64,000 nucleotides of DNA from Planctomycetia bacterium (GCA_030527105.1 JAUNBK010000009.1:1-64000); one strand, 5' to 3'; positions 44,724 through 54,103 are shown, counted from the stretch's first letter. Numbers and translations are program-made. The notes: generated by a model from the letters alone, not told the origin.

Positions 44724-46583
44724 ATGAAGAAGATACTCATAGGCTGTTTCATTTTAGCGGCGTTTCAAGTTGCTGTGTGGGGGCAAGGTCGCGCCTCACA
44801 GGTCGAAACGGCGCTTCAGTACAAGCCCAAGCAGCAGGTGGATTATTCAACTCCTGCGGCTGAAGAGGTTGCAAATTGCAAGTTGGAGGCTCTCGCGGGT
44901 GGGTTGCGCCTCGTCGATCCTAATGGTCTCACGCTTCGTGAATTTGTCGATACGAATGGAGACAAGCTGCCTGACGAGTGGCGATATTTTCTCAATGGAA
45001 TCGAAGTTTATCGAGAAATTGATACGAACGCGAACAAGAAAGTGGATATCTTTCGATGGTATAATATGGCGGGGACTCGGCACGGTGTCGATGCGAACGA
45101 AGACGGCGTGATCGACTCGTGGCAAATCCTCTCCGTGCAGGAACTCTCTGCCGAGATTGCGTTGGCGGTCGCGACAGGAAATGCGGCTCGATTTGAGGCG
45201 ACTCTTCTCTCTGCCGACGAATTGAAGTCCCTCGGACTCGGCGACGAAAAATACAACCTTATCAAGGATAAACTCCAGAATGCTCGCGCACACTTTGCGG
45301 AAATCGTGGATTCTCAAGCTGTGCCGAAAAACGCGCAGTGGGTTCAATTTAGCGGCGTCCGACCCAGCACCTATGCGGCTGGCTCTGATGGAGCGCAAAA
45401 CGACGTCGATTATTACGAGAACGGGTCCTGCGTCGTGAGCGCCTCGGGCAACGATATCGAAATCGCGGTGGGCACGCTCATTCGCGTCGGTACAGTGTGG
45501 AAAGCTATCGATGCGCCGCGAGTCGTGACGCCCGACAATTTGAGCGAAATCGCCGCGAATAACGTCTTTATCCGAATTGCCCCCACCTCTGGGGCTGGTA
45601 CCTCTGGTGTCGCGCCAAATATGGAGGAGTTGGACGCAATCGACGCGAAAATCGCGAACGCATCCACCTTGGCGGAGGCGGCTGCGCTCCACGCTCAAAG
45701 AGCCGACCTTCTGGAGAAAATCGCCGCGAGCGTCTCGACGCCCGACGAACGCGCGTTGTGGATTCGAAACCTTGCGGACGGAATCACGGGTGCCGTTCAG
45801 CAAAACCTCTATCCGGACGGTCTCGCTCGACTTCAAAAGCTGCTCGAAACGCTCGAAAGCAACGAGGCGGACAAGGAACTCGCGGCGTATGTGAAATTCC
45901 GCTTGATCTCCTCCGAGTACACGATGGCAATGTCTCGATCGGGTGTCTCGTGGATGCAGGTTCGCACCAAATGGCTCGAGGACCTCAACGCTTATATCGA
46001 GCAGTATCCGGACTCGCCCGACACGCCCGAAGCGCTTCTCCAGCTTGGTTTTGAGAGCGAAAACGACGCGAACGACGAAAAAGCGCTCGAGATGTACTCC
46101 GCAATCGTCACGCGATTCCCCAATTCGAACGTCGCGCCGAAGGCGAAAGGTGCCGTGACGCGCCTGCGTTCGGTCGGAAAGGTGCTGCCTTTCACGGCTC
46201 CCGTTTATGGACTTGAGGGAAAACAGCTGAATCTCACCGCGCTTAAGAACAAAGTCGTGGTTCTCCACTTCTGGTCGAGTTGGATGAGCGATGCGGTGCG
46301 CGAAATGGATAAACTCAAGGAAATCCAGGCGAAGTATCCGGGGGTGGTTCTCTTCGGCGTCAATCTTGACAGCGACGAAAAGACGATGAAGGATTTTATC
46401 GACGCGAATCGAATTAAGTGGTATCAAACGCACGAGGCTGGCGGAATGGATAGCCGACCCGCCAACCTGCTTGGTATTTTTAGTGTGCCGACTATCATGG
46501 TCATTGCCCCGGATGGAACGGTCGTGTCGCGAAACGCCATGTCGTCCGAATTGGAAGGGATCGTGAGTCGTTTGGTGAAATAA
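44724..46583 (+). CDS. Secreted TlpA-like thioredoxin-fold protein lacking the CxxC motif
   Basis: A 619-aa exported protein. ATG 44724 (MKKILIGCFILAAFQVAVWG) is chosen because it starts a signal peptide and has AATGGAGG nine bases upstream; a longer frame from 44658 begins next to a repeat. Residues about 75-135 contain EF-hand-like Asp/Asn loops (DTNGDKLPDEW, DTNANKKVDIF, DANEDGVIDSW). A helical/TPR-like region (about 290-470) follows, then an AhpC/TSA-TlpA fold (about 480-619): VVLHFWSSWMSDAVREMDKL where WCxxC is expected, FGVNLDSDE, GIFSVPTIMVIAPDG. Both redox cysteines are absent, so it is presumably a binding rather than redox protein. The next gene starts 46 bp downstream. Confidence 0.8.
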   Translation: MKKILIGCFILAAFQVAVWGQGRASQVETALQYKPKQQVDYSTPAAEEVANCKLEALAGGLRLVDPNGLTLREFVDTNGDKLPDEWRYFLNGIEVYREIDTNANKKVDIFRWYNMAGTRHGVDANEDGVIDSWQILSVQELSAEIALAVATGNAARFEATLLSADELKSLGLGDEKYNLIKDKLQNARAHFAEIVDSQAVPKNAQWVQFSGVRPSTYAAGSDGAQNDVDYYENGSCVVSASGNDIEIAVGTLIRVGTVWKAIDAPRVVTPDNLSEIAANNVFIRIAPTSGAGTSGVAPNMEELDAIDAKIANASTLAEAAALHAQRADLLEKIAASVSTPDERALWIRNLADGITGAVQQNLYPDGLARLQKLLETLESNEADKELAAYVKFRLISSEYTMAMSRSGVSWMQVRTKWLEDLNAYIEQYPDSPDTPEALLQLGFESENDANDEKALEMYSAIVTRFPNSNVAPKAKGAVTRLRSVGKVLPFTAPVYGLEGKQLNLTALKNKVVVLHFWSSWMSDAVREMDKLKEIQAKYPGVVLFGVNLDSDEKTMKDFIDANRIKWYQTHEAGGMDSRPANLLGIFSVPTIMVIAPDGTVVSRNAMSSELEGIVSRLVK

Positions 46584-46629
46584 TTCCCATCCTGCCAATG
46601 GAAAGGAATCGTTTAGGAGTGGTGGCGGC

Positions 46630-47334
46630 ATGAGCAAAATAGCCTTTTTGTTTGGCTTGGAGGAGTACTTTCGAGCGCCTTGTTTGTCCGGCGCGGACGA
46701 ATCGGCAAGGCGCTTTGCAGAGCAGCTCGAGAACTTCCAGAACTTTGAAAGAGAAAACATCCATCTCTATCGAAGTCGGACGTATCCTTTTTGCCCTCTT
46801 TTGCGCGAAACGTTCGCAAGAGCGCTCGCGCAGCGCTACGGCAATGCTTTCGACACCCTCCTTCTCGGCGTGTGGGCAAGGCGCATCTTTCATCAGAGAA
46901 AACTCTGGCTCTGCCCCATGTGCGTGAGGGACGAAAAGGTCGAGCGCATGGGGCTCCCTCTCGACGAACTCGCCTCGTGGCTCCGTGCGTGGGAAGTGAA
47001 AAACGTCACTCTCGTCCTCGACCTGTGGCGACACACCCCCGGCAGTGCTCCAATGCACGCGGAAGAAGCCCTCGCTCTCGAGAGAATCGCGCGCGAAGGC
47101 TCAACGCAAGGGAGGCTCTTTCGGGTTCTCGCTTCGTGCTCGCCCGAGCAATACTCCCACGAACTCCCCGACACGGCGGGCGAGACGCTCTTTTCACGCG
47201 CCGTGGAGGAGAGCCTCGCTCTCAAGAAGCCTCACGCCTCCATAATGTCGTCGGAGTTTTTAGGCGACGTTCGAAAAAGGGTGGAGCAACTCGCGTCGGG
47301 TCTTGCAATCACGCAGACGCCTTGGAGCGCCTAA
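46630..47334 (+). CDS. Caspase-fold-like protein lacking catalytic His/Cys motifs
   Basis: A 234-aa protein. The order of elements resembles the caspase p20 fold: IAFLFGLEEYFRAPCLSGAD (first strand and helix), FDTLLLGVWARR where FSGHG is expected, LCPMCVRDEKVERMGLPLDE, then LASWLRAWEVKNVTLVLDLW where caspases have LLDxCHS. Neither the His of GHG nor the active-site Cys after Asp is present, so it would be an inactive homologue. Similarity is by eye and weak. AGGAG lies ten bases before ATG 46630. It follows the Cys-less thioredoxin-fold gene by 46 bp and is convergent with hisF. Confidence 0.5.
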   Translation: MSKIAFLFGLEEYFRAPCLSGADESARRFAEQLENFQNFERENIHLYRSRTYPFCPLLRETFARALAQRYGNAFDTLLLGVWARRIFHQRKLWLCPMCVRDEKVERMGLPLDELASWLRAWEVKNVTLVLDLWRHTPGSAPMHAEEALALERIAREGSTQGRLFRVLASCSPEQYSHELPDTAGETLFSRAVEESLALKKPHASIMSSEFLGDVRKRVEQLASGLAITQTPWSA

Positions 47335-47353
47335 TCTGATTGTGCCGTCGCGC

Positions 47354-48121
47354 TCATAATCGAACGTTGATTCCTTCGGCGCGCATGAACGCTTTCGCCT
47401 CTTGGATCGAGTACTCCCCATAGTGGAAGATGCTCGCGGCAAGGACGGCATCCGCTTTGCCTATTTTCACGGCATCGACGAGATGTTGGAGCGTTCCCGC
47501 CCCACCGCTTGCCACGACGGGGATTCTTACGGCATCCGCCACCGCCGCCGTGATTTCCAGGTCGTACCCGTTTTTCGTTCCGTCCGCGTCCATAGAAGTA
47601 AGAACGATTTCACCAGCGCCGAGGGACTCCACCCGCTTCGCCCATTCGACCGCTTGAAGCCCCGTTCCGACGCGCCCTCCATTGATGAAGACCTCCCAAA
47701 ACTCGCGCCCATCTCGGACGATACGTTTGGGATCAATATTCACCGTGATACACTGGCTGCCGAAGCGCCGCGCCGCCTCGAAAATGAGGTCTGGATTCTT
47801 ACACGCAGTGGAATTGATGGAGACCTTGTCACTCCCGGCATTGAGGAGCGCGCGAATATCATCAATCGTCCGAATCCCCCCGCCAACCATGACGGGCATG
47901 AAGCAGACCTCGGCAGTCCGTCGCACGACATCGAGCATGATCGCGCGTTCTTCGTAGCTTGCCGTGATATCGAGAAAGACGAGTTCGTCCGCGCCTTCTT
48001 GTTCGTATCGACGAGCGATTTCTACCGGATCGCCTGCGTCACGCAGGTTGAGAAAGTTGGTGCCTTTAACAACGCGTCCGCGAAAAACATCGAGACACGG
48101 TATGATTCTTTTTGCAAGCAT
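47354..48121 (-). CDS. hisF: Imidazole glycerol phosphate synthase subunit HisF
   Basis: A 255-aa TIM barrel, standard length, that closes the imidazole ring in histidine synthesis using ammonia from His[16 protein letters not shown] has catalytic Asp11; [13 protein letters not shown] and VNIDPKR (second catalytic Asp, about 130) are present, as are [15 protein letters not shown] and [11 protein letters not shown] near the end. ATG 48121 has AGAGGAA upstream; the frame is open about 300 bp further, but only through a repeat region. HisH and other his genes are not in the window. Confidence 0.95.
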   Translation of the reverse strand: MLAKRIIPCLDVFRGRVVKGTNFLNLRDAGDPVEIARRYEQEGADELVFLDITASYEERAIMLDVVRRTAEVCFMPVMVGGGIRTIDDIRALLNAGSDKVSINSTACKNPDLIFEAARRFGSQCITVNIDPKRIVRDGREFWEVFINGGRVGTGLQAVEWAKRVESLGAGEIVLTSMDADGTKNGYDLEITAAVADAVRIPVVASGGAGTLQHLVDAVKIGKADAVLAASIFHYGEYSIQEAKAFMRAEGINVRL

Positions 48122-48226
48122 ATTCGCATTCCTCTCATTGAGCGACAAAACAACAGCGCAATTATACCCTGGAAATCGCGAGTTGTAAAGGAGGGAGGGG
48201 AACCGACTTCGCACCCCGGGGGCGAT

Positions 48227-48404
48227 CAAAAAAGTTTGCGTTCGAGATTCTACGGAGCCGAGAACGAAGGGCGTAGCCCGCCCAGTACGACCGGGAACGA
48301 CGACGGCTTCCGCCGGTTGCAACATCGTCGGGAGGCAGTCGCTAACGCTTCTGGTCTCCCTTGCCATCAAGCTGCTGCCCGTAGTTCCGGACGGTGGAAG
48401 AATC
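48227..48404. repeat. Second repeat family, long copy
   Basis: AAAAAAGTTTGCGTTCGAGA, TTCTACGGAGCCGAGAACGA, AGGGCGTAGCCCGCCC (hairpin GGGCG/CGCCC), a further about 100 bp with nested GC-rich hairpins (ACGACGGCTTCCGCCG; TCGTCG), then CCGTAGTTCCGGACGG and GAAGAATC. The outer blocks match 44322-44396, which lacks the middle part. It lies upstream of hisF on the minus strand and might influence it. Confidence 0.75.
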
Positions 48405-48542
48405 GTTTGACGCTTCATCTGGAACTACTGTTGTGCCATTTTTAAAACACATTCGTGTTTCCTCTCAAACTCTCCTTCAAAAAACTTTCGCAGGCACCCT
48501 TGCACCCCACTCGTCGGGAATTTCGCGACGTGTGAGAAGATA

Positions 48543-48649
48543 CTATAATACTTCGCGTTGAAATTTCCCGTTCCGTCCGCCGTCGGAGCTACGCACCACG
48601 GCTCGCAAAACGTTGCGAAAAACGGAATTTTAAAGGAGAACGAGTATAT
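48543..48649 (+). repeat. 105-bp repeat family, forward copy abutting a stop codon
   Basis: TATAATACTTCGCGTTGAAA, TTTCCCGTTCCGTCCGCCG, TCGGAGCTACGCACCACGG, AAAAACGGAATTTTAAAGGA, GAACGAGTATA. It ends two bases from the stop codon (48652-48654, minus strand) of the GH9 gene. Confidence 0.95.
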
Positions 48650-48651
48650 TT

Positions 48652-51312
48652 TTAAGGCAGTGCGATAAAACCAGGAATCTCCTTGAGGTTTTTCACGGGG
48701 CGCATCTCTCGAAGCTCACGAGACGGCTTCCAACCGGGCGTGAGAAGGCAGCCGACTACGGCAGCTTCGGGCGAAAGCGTCTCCGAAACCGTATACTCGC
48801 TCGCTCCCACCGCCAGTCCCTCGAGATTCGCGAATCGACGCCAAATGGGCAAGCCGTTTCGCACTGCTTCGGAGTACGCCCCGATGTCGTCGATTTTGTC
48901 GTGTGGAAACTGCGCTTTCGGAAGCAACGGAATGTTGAGACCCTCGAATTTATGATCGACGCGCTCCGTGCAAAAGAGCCCCCACGCCAACTCGACAGCA
49001 GGGCGCGCAAGCCCGTACGTATTTCGATACGGTGTGATTCCGGGGACGAATTCGACGATCCGATCTTCGTACGACGGCAGGTCGAGGAAGCGCGCGGGAT
49101 AGGTTTGTCCCAATCGCGACGTCATGCTCGACCCGGTGGGATTGGCGCCCATCTGCCAGTCGTGGCAAAGGAACGCTGCGTCGCGATATTTCGTGTCGCC
49201 GCTAATCTTCCACGCAAGAATGAAGCATCGACCACGATTGAGCGGGTGAAAATTCCCCCACGACGTGTGCGACACATAAGCGTGATTGTGTGCGTACCAC
49301 GGCATACGATATTGGTAGTTGTTGTCCAACTCGAGAAGTCGCGTGTCGGCAAGGCGAATCATAGCGTCGCAAATATTCTTGTAGACCTCCGCAAATTCGG
49401 GAAGATTCTTCGCTTCGACGATAAATTCGGCGAAATAGAAGGGCGACCCGCGCCACAAAAGGTCGGCGACGAGTTTGTCGAAACCGAGAGGACGAAATTG
49501 TTCGAAATCCTCCAAATACTTCTTATCTTTCGTGAGCAAGTAGAGATTGAACGCCGTTTTTGCGAGTTCCGCGCCGCGCAGGACGTCCGACTCGCGATAC
49601 GTCAAATCGATCGGTGTGACTTTGCCACCCTCTCGATAGGGGTAGTTTTTGTATTCGTACTCGACACGATTGTTTTTGTCCGTTGCGTATTGATACGCCT
49701 TGATGGCGGACTGTAGGAAGAGATTAGCGCGTTTTTCGTCGCCAGCTTTTTTGAGCGCCCACGCCAGCGAGGCGGCATAGGCGGAATATTGCGCGGTACC
49801 TTCCATCGTCGGCAGGGCGAGAAAATACGGCTGCTCGTCGGTGGCAGGGATGTAGTTCCCCGGATGGCTCGACGCTTCGATCCAACAGCCGACGCCCCCT
49901 TTTTCGTTTTGCGCTTTCCGCCAAACGTCTGTGCCCCAGACGGCTTCGTCAAGAATGTCTGGCACTCCGTTCCCACTTTCGGGGAGATTCAGTTGGTTGT
50001 CGGAGAAATTTTCCGGGCAAAGGAGGTAGGCCGCCACCAAATCGCCGACACACTCCAAGTGGAACGGTCGTCGGTCGTAGTCTGCCGCATCGTGCCACCC
50101 ACCATGAACGTTGGGGAGCTTCGTTTCGGTCTTGCAATACTCACGAATGATCGTGAATTGGTCGGTTTTGTACTTTTTTCCATCCTTGTCGAAAAAGCCC
50201 CCGCCCGCGTCGTTCGTTCCGTAGTGGCGTGTGTTGGGTGGGAAGCAGCCTTGCCACGTCGTCATGTGGCACCCACGCGTAGGATTCTCTTTTTTCATCT
50301 CGTCTGGGACGTAAGACTCCCACGCGGTGTAGGGTTTTTGTTGGAGCGTGCCGCAGCGTTTGTGGTACATGCCGCGCGCTCGGACGTAGAACGACTTGCC
50401 GATTGCGTCGTTGTGGATTTGAAAGCGCCACGACCGCCCGACGCCGGGGACGTAAATTTGGTAGGTGCCTTCTGTGTTGAAGTCGGAAAAATCGAGGTCG
50501 CAAACGAACTCGCCAGAGAATTTATCGATCTCCTCGGAGAGATTTCGCGCGACGATTTCACCCCGATAGACTTTTCTCTCTTTTTGGTCAACGATGAAAA
50601 AGGGCTTCCCCACCCATTGCGAGTAGTCCCTTTTTTGGAGATTTGGACCGAGCCACGCACCCAAATAGGCATATTTTCGCCCCGCCATTGGTGAGTATCC
50701 CTCCTGATTCACCTTGATTGCTTCGGAGCGCTGCGACTCGCTATACGAGAAAACGACATTCTCCCCCAAAGGGTTCGTGAGCGTGTATTTTTCGCCATCA
50801 TTGAGCGGTTGTGCGAGGACGAGATAAGCATGATGAGAAATCTCCGCCGATCTCGTGAGCGTCTCCCGCCCCGTCGCCATGTCGGGGAAGCGCCCCGCCG
50901 AAATCGGATTGACCCAATAATCGTGCCGCAAAATGGGTACCTCACGCCCTTTTGAGTCGAGAATCTTGAACCTCTTTTTCTCCTGATACGCCTTCGAAAT
51001 AATCGGACGATACGCAGCAATCACCTCCAACGCGGCAAAATTATAATGAAATCGTCGCGACCAATCTTTCGGGGCATACTCCGGCTCCTCCAACATACGA
51101 AGGAAAGGACCGCATTCTTCTTTGAATCGCTCAATGAGGAAGTCCTGGTAGTAGCCCGTGAGACAAATGTGCGTAGCGTCGATTTGCGCGACGCGGAGGT
51201 ATCCCTCGATCTTCGGCGGCTGCTCGGGTGCCGTGCGACGCGGAATCGGAATCTGGGCGCCGTATGAAAGCGCCGGCATTAAAGCGGCGAGAATAATCAG
51301 CGCTCTGAACAT
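48652..51312 (-). CDS. Secreted glycoside hydrolase family 9 enzyme
   Basis: An 886-aa protein. ATG 51312 (MFRALIILAALMPALSYGAQ, a signal peptide) has AAGGAG seven bases upstream. After about 220 N-terminal residues of unknown fold comes a CelD-N Ig-like domain (KVNQEGYSPMAGRKYAYLGA, about 212-320) and an (alpha/alpha)6 catalytic domain (about 325-850). GGWHDAADYDR is the GH9 catalytic Asp motif; LPESGNGVPDILDEAVWG, FHPLNRGRCFILAW and WQMGANPTGSSMTSRLG are further GH9 signatures. Expected activity is endo-glucanase or another beta-glucan hydrolase. No dockerin or CBM is seen. The catalytic Glu near the C-terminus could not be placed with certainty. Confidence 0.85.
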   Translation of the reverse strand: MFRALIILAALMPALSYGAQIPIPRRTAPEQPPKIEGYLRVAQIDATHICLTGYYQDFLIERFKEECGPFLRMLEEPEYAPKDWSRRFHYNFAALEVIAAYRPIISKAYQEKKRFKILDSKGREVPILRHDYWVNPISAGRFPDMATGRETLTRSAEISHHAYLVLAQPLNDGEKYTLTNPLGENVVFSYSESQRSEAIKVNQEGYSPMAGRKYAYLGAWLGPNLQKRDYSQWVGKPFFIVDQKERKVYRGEIVARNLSEEIDKFSGEFVCDLDFSDFNTEGTYQIYVPGVGRSWRFQIHNDAIGKSFYVRARGMYHKRCGTLQQKPYTAWESYVPDEMKKENPTRGCHMTTWQGCFPPNTRHYGTNDAGGGFFDKDGKKYKTDQFTIIREYCKTETKLPNVHGGWHDAADYDRRPFHLECVGDLVAAYLLCPENFSDNQLNLPESGNGVPDILDEAVWGTDVWRKAQNEKGGVGCWIEASSHPGNYIPATDEQPYFLALPTMEGTAQYSAYAASLAWALKKAGDEKRANLFLQSAIKAYQYATDKNNRVEYEYKNYPYREGGKVTPIDLTYRESDVLRGAELAKTAFNLYLLTKDKKYLEDFEQFRPLGFDKLVADLLWRGSPFYFAEFIVEAKNLPEFAEVYKNICDAMIRLADTRLLELDNNYQYRMPWYAHNHAYVSHTSWGNFHPLNRGRCFILAWKISGDTKYRDAAFLCHDWQMGANPTGSSMTSRLGQTYPARFLDLPSYEDRIVEFVPGITPYRNTYGLARPAVELAWGLFCTERVDHKFEGLNIPLLPKAQFPHDKIDDIGAYSEAVRNGLPIWRRFANLEGLAVGASEYTVSETLSPEAAVVGCLLTPGWKPSRELREMRPVKNLKEIPGFIALP

Positions 51313-51443
51313 ATTGTTCTCCTTTTCTCTTAATCCTCCAGGGGGTGTCAAAAAAATGCAAAAAAAGAACGGCACGACTTATGGTCTAATGGATATTCCA
51401 CCATAAATCGCCCGTTTTTTCTCGAGTCGAGGAGGCTCGCACG

Positions 51444-53435
51444 TCAGCGGGCAAGCGTTCGTTTGCGGGAGACTCCCCGTCGCATGTAGACACCGCCAGC
51501 CAGCGCGAGAAGCAACAACGCCCACGAGGCAGGTTCCGGCGTGTAGTATTTCACCTCAAGATTGTCGATAAGTCCATAATAATTCCAACTGTACGCGGAG
51601 GAACTCAAAAGACCCAGAAGGTCGGTGGTATCGAACAAACTGCCAGCCAGCGAGGAATAATCGGCGGAAGATCCGGAGAGACTCACGTCGACAAGCGTGG
51701 CGCTCTCGCCATCTTCGTCGAACGCGAGCAGGAGCGACAGGGTGTACCAATCATCCTTGTTGAATTCCCCACCCTCATACGCAATGAGGTCGGACACCGA
51801 GTACGTCCCGTCCAAGTTGTCGTAGAAGTAGAGACGACCACTGGGATCAACGATAACACCATTGAATCCGATCCCAACCTCTTGGGTCAAACCACCAACA
51901 TCCTCGCTGTAGAACCCGAGACCGATGCCGCGCGCGTTCGCGCTATTATTATCGGTCTCAATCGTGTTCATTTTGAAGTCCATCGACATTTCGATCCACT
52001 CACCCGCGAGGACGGACTTGTCAATTGCCATCGTGCTTCCGCTGTTTGCTTTGGTGCGGAGCGCGCCGTTCTCTATAACGTTGTAGTAGCCCGTACCTCC
52101 TTCATGAAACACACCGCGCATTCCCCATTTGTTGCTTTCGCCCTCAGGAGTAAGGAAGTTGCAAATGTCCGCAGTGGTGTCTATCATGTACTTGCCATTG
52201 TTGCCCGTTCCGTTTGTTCCGCCGAACCCGGTCGCCAAGAGCAGCGACGTGCGACTTTTGTCGGCAGTCTGTCCCGCCACGATCTCATTCGATATCCCAT
52301 AAATATGGAGCGTGTCCGCCGCAGTGTTCGCAATGTTGAATGAAAGAGTTCCATCTGCGCTCGCGACGCCCGTCCACGTGACCAAGCCTCCGACAGGTGT
52401 GGTGCCGTCCGTGGTGAAATTCGACGCGTCGAACGCAATGGTGGTGCCGTCTGGTGCAGTGATCGTTCCGGGGCGAAGGCTATCGCCGAACTTCGCAAGG
52501 TAGAACGTGGTGGTGTATTCTTGCCCAGGGAGCAGATCCTTGAGCGTAATGTTGCTCGCGTTGTAGATGAAAGTTGCCATCGCTTGGCTCCCCGGATTGC
52601 TGTCGCCAAACGATGAACGCAGATTCGAGTCTGTCCCGTATGTACTGACCGCAGAGACCGAATACAAATCCGTAGAAGAGGAAGCCGAGGTAACGCCCGC
52701 GAAAGAGACGTTGTTGAGCGTGGTCGTCGAGGATGCCGCATTGCCAAAATTCAGCGTGTGCGTATACGTTTTGTCGGCATTCACGTTCGAGGTTGCGTCG
52801 CTTACCCAGAGCGACGTGGAGTCTGGAACCGTCCACGGATTGTCGACCGACGCGTCCTGAAGCGACACGGCGTCGAGCAGCACTGTGTTGTCGGTCGCGC
52901 TTGACTGCGTGTTGGCAAACGTTAGCGCGGTACTGCCAGAATCCGCCCGAAAAGTAACGGTATACGTTTGGTAGCCACCATCCGTCCTGTTATACTGCTT
53001 ATTGAAAACAGCCATGCTGCCGACTTTGGTATTCAGCGTGGTTTGGTAGTTTCTCGCGTTGTATTTGAACGTGAGGGTGTAGTAGTTGCCAGAAGTCAAA
53101 TTGATCGATTGCGCGACTTGCCCCTCGCGCTGCATAAAAAGAGCGTAATCCCCCTCCGCCACGAAAGGAACAAGGCTGGTCGTCGTCGCGACGTCCGTTC
53201 CGAAGCCGTAGTCCGTCGTCGTGGTGTTCGGAGTGTAAGTCCAACCGTCTACCTCTCCAGATATGGTTCCGTTCTTGTAGACGTAGTGGTGAGAGGTGGG
53301 GGTTCCACCATTGAGGGACCAATCCGTCTCCTCAAAACCACCATTGGTGATGTACTCTGCCGCCCGGGCAGGAGCGAGAAGACTCGTGGAGAGAATGGAT
53401 AACCCAAAAATTCCAACGCACAGCCATTTTTTCAT
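51444..53435 (-). CDS. PEP-CTERM sorting domain protein with CBM-like domains
   Basis: A 663-aa exported protein. Signal peptide KKWLCVGIFGLSILSTSLLA (to ARAAE). Residues about 27-195 look like a carbohydrate-binding jelly roll (ITNGGFEETDW, VAEGDYALFMQREGQVAQSI, YYTLTFKYNARNYQ). The middle is beta-rich, Thr/Ser-rich; about 410-630 may be a ConA-like domain (WIEMSMDFKMNTIETDNNSA). The C-terminus TPEPASWALLLLALAGGVYM then RRGVSRKR is a PEP-CTERM signal. It has the same sorting class as the protein at 17767 but a different body. It lies between GH9 and the 53.5-kb spacer, with 68 bp to GH9's far end. Probably a surface or matrix protein. Confidence 0.85.
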   Translation of the reverse strand: MKKWLCVGIFGLSILSTSLLAPARAAEYITNGGFEETDWSLNGGTPTSHHYVYKNGTISGEVDGWTYTPNTTTTDYGFGTDVATTTSLVPFVAEGDYALFMQREGQVAQSINLTSGNYYTLTFKYNARNYQTTLNTKVGSMAVFNKQYNRTDGGYQTYTVTFRADSGSTALTFANTQSSATDNTVLLDAVSLQDASVDNPWTVPDSTSLWVSDATSNVNADKTYTHTLNFGNAASSTTTLNNVSFAGVTSASSSTDLYSVSAVSTYGTDSNLRSSFGDSNPGSQAMATFIYNASNITLKDLLPGQEYTTTFYLAKFGDSLRPGTITAPDGTTIAFDASNFTTDGTTPVGGLVTWTGVASADGTLSFNIANTAADTLHIYGISNEIVAGQTADKSRTSLLLATGFGGTNGTGNNGKYMIDTTADICNFLTPEGESNKWGMRGVFHEGGTGYYNVIENGALRTKANSGSTMAIDKSVLAGEWIEMSMDFKMNTIETDNNSANARGIGLGFYSEDVGGLTQEVGIGFNGVIVDPSGRLYFYDNLDGTYSVSDLIAYEGGEFNKDDWYTLSLLLAFDEDGESATLVDVSLSGSSADYSSLAGSLFDTTDLLGLLSSSAYSWNYYGLIDNLEVKYYTPEPASWALLLLALAGGVYMRRGVSRKRTLAR

Positions 53436-53622
53436 CGTAAAAACCCTTATATCGAAATGAACTCAAAAATTGTGTATCAATGGGACAAACGGTCGGGCAC
53501 CTTCGCACTGGAACCGTCTTGCCACGCCCACACCCGCCCATTATACACGGAACTTTCCAAAATACAAGAAAAAAAATGTGTTTTTTACGAGTATTTTTAA
53601 ATTTTTTTCGGATAGCGAAGAC

Positions 53623-53765
53623 TTTATAACGCACTGCGTCGAAATTTCCGGTTCCGTCCGCCGTTGGAGCTACGCACCACGACTCGCAAAGCGTCGCGCA
53701 AAACGGGAATCCTAAAGCACGATGAGCACATAACGCACTGCGTCGAAATTTCCGGTTCCGTCCGA
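53623..53765 (+). repeat. 105-bp repeat family: diverged forward copy plus a tandem 5' fragment
   Basis: 53623-53732: TTATAACGCACTGCGTCGAA, ATTTCCGGTTCCGTCCGCCG, TTGGAGCTACGCACCACGAC, GCGCAAAACGGGAATCCTAA, AGCACGATGAGCACATA. At its end the 5' part starts again (ATAACGCACTGCGTCGAAAT, TTCCGGTTCCGTCCG, 53730-53765), giving a truncated tandem unit with the same unusual start. The surrounding 53436-53825 stretch contains nothing else recognisable. Confidence 0.88.
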
Positions 53766-53825
53766 GAAGAGCTGGCATAGAGCAAAAAATTTTTAAAAAA
53801 ATGAAAAAATTCGTCCCCCCCTCTA

Positions 53826-53854
53826 TTGCAAAACTTGCCCTGAGGTGTTATACT
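53826..53854 (+). promoter_or_regulatory. Promoter of the structured RNA
   Basis: TTGCAA (53826-53831), a 17-bp spacer, TATACT (53849-53854). The predicted start is near 53861, with no coding gene for 380 bp. Confidence 0.65.
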
Positions 53855-53860
53855 TAGGTC

Positions 53861-54103
53861 AGAAGGTGAGGGGTTTCCTTCACACCTTCAAAACCTTCAA
53901 CGACCAGACCGGTGGGAAACACATATTGGTGAGCCGATAATGAGCTCGTAAGGGACTCGTATAATCAAGACTTCGAAGAATGTATAGGCGTGTATCCTCA
54001 CACGAGGAACGCGCATCAACAGGATATTGAAGCTCGAGTATCCGCCTTAAATCTACGGGCTCTCCAATACTCTTGCCAACTTGGTGCGGTTGAAGGTTTT
54101 TTT
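53861..54103 (+). ncRNA. Structured non-coding RNA, about 240 nt; 6S RNA-like architecture possible
   Basis: AAAACCTTCAAC (53889-53900) is perfectly complementary to GTTGAAGGTTTT near 54089-54100, closing about 190 nt and followed by a T-run to 54103. Nested inside: TATTGG-GAGCC (about 53923-53934) with GGCTC-CCAATA (about 54058-54069), TAAGG/CCTTA and ACTCG/CGAGT, and a terminal GCGT-CCTC/GAGG-ACGC hairpin. A small hairpin (GAAGGTG/CACCTTC) lies at the 5' end. A long irregular rod with a closing stem is the layout of 6S RNA, but I found no sequence signature proving it. tmRNA and RNase P signatures are absent. Confidence 0.55.

Noticed and set aside
48122-48418. A 99-codon extension of HisF
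   Set aside because: It runs through the second repeat family; the conserved HisF N-terminus [11 protein letters not shown] and its RBS begin at 48121.
53861-54103. tmRNA or RNase P RNA identity for the structured RNA
   Set aside because: No tag-coding frame or CCA-type tRNA-like end, and no GAGGAAAGTCC-type RNase P core; too short for either.
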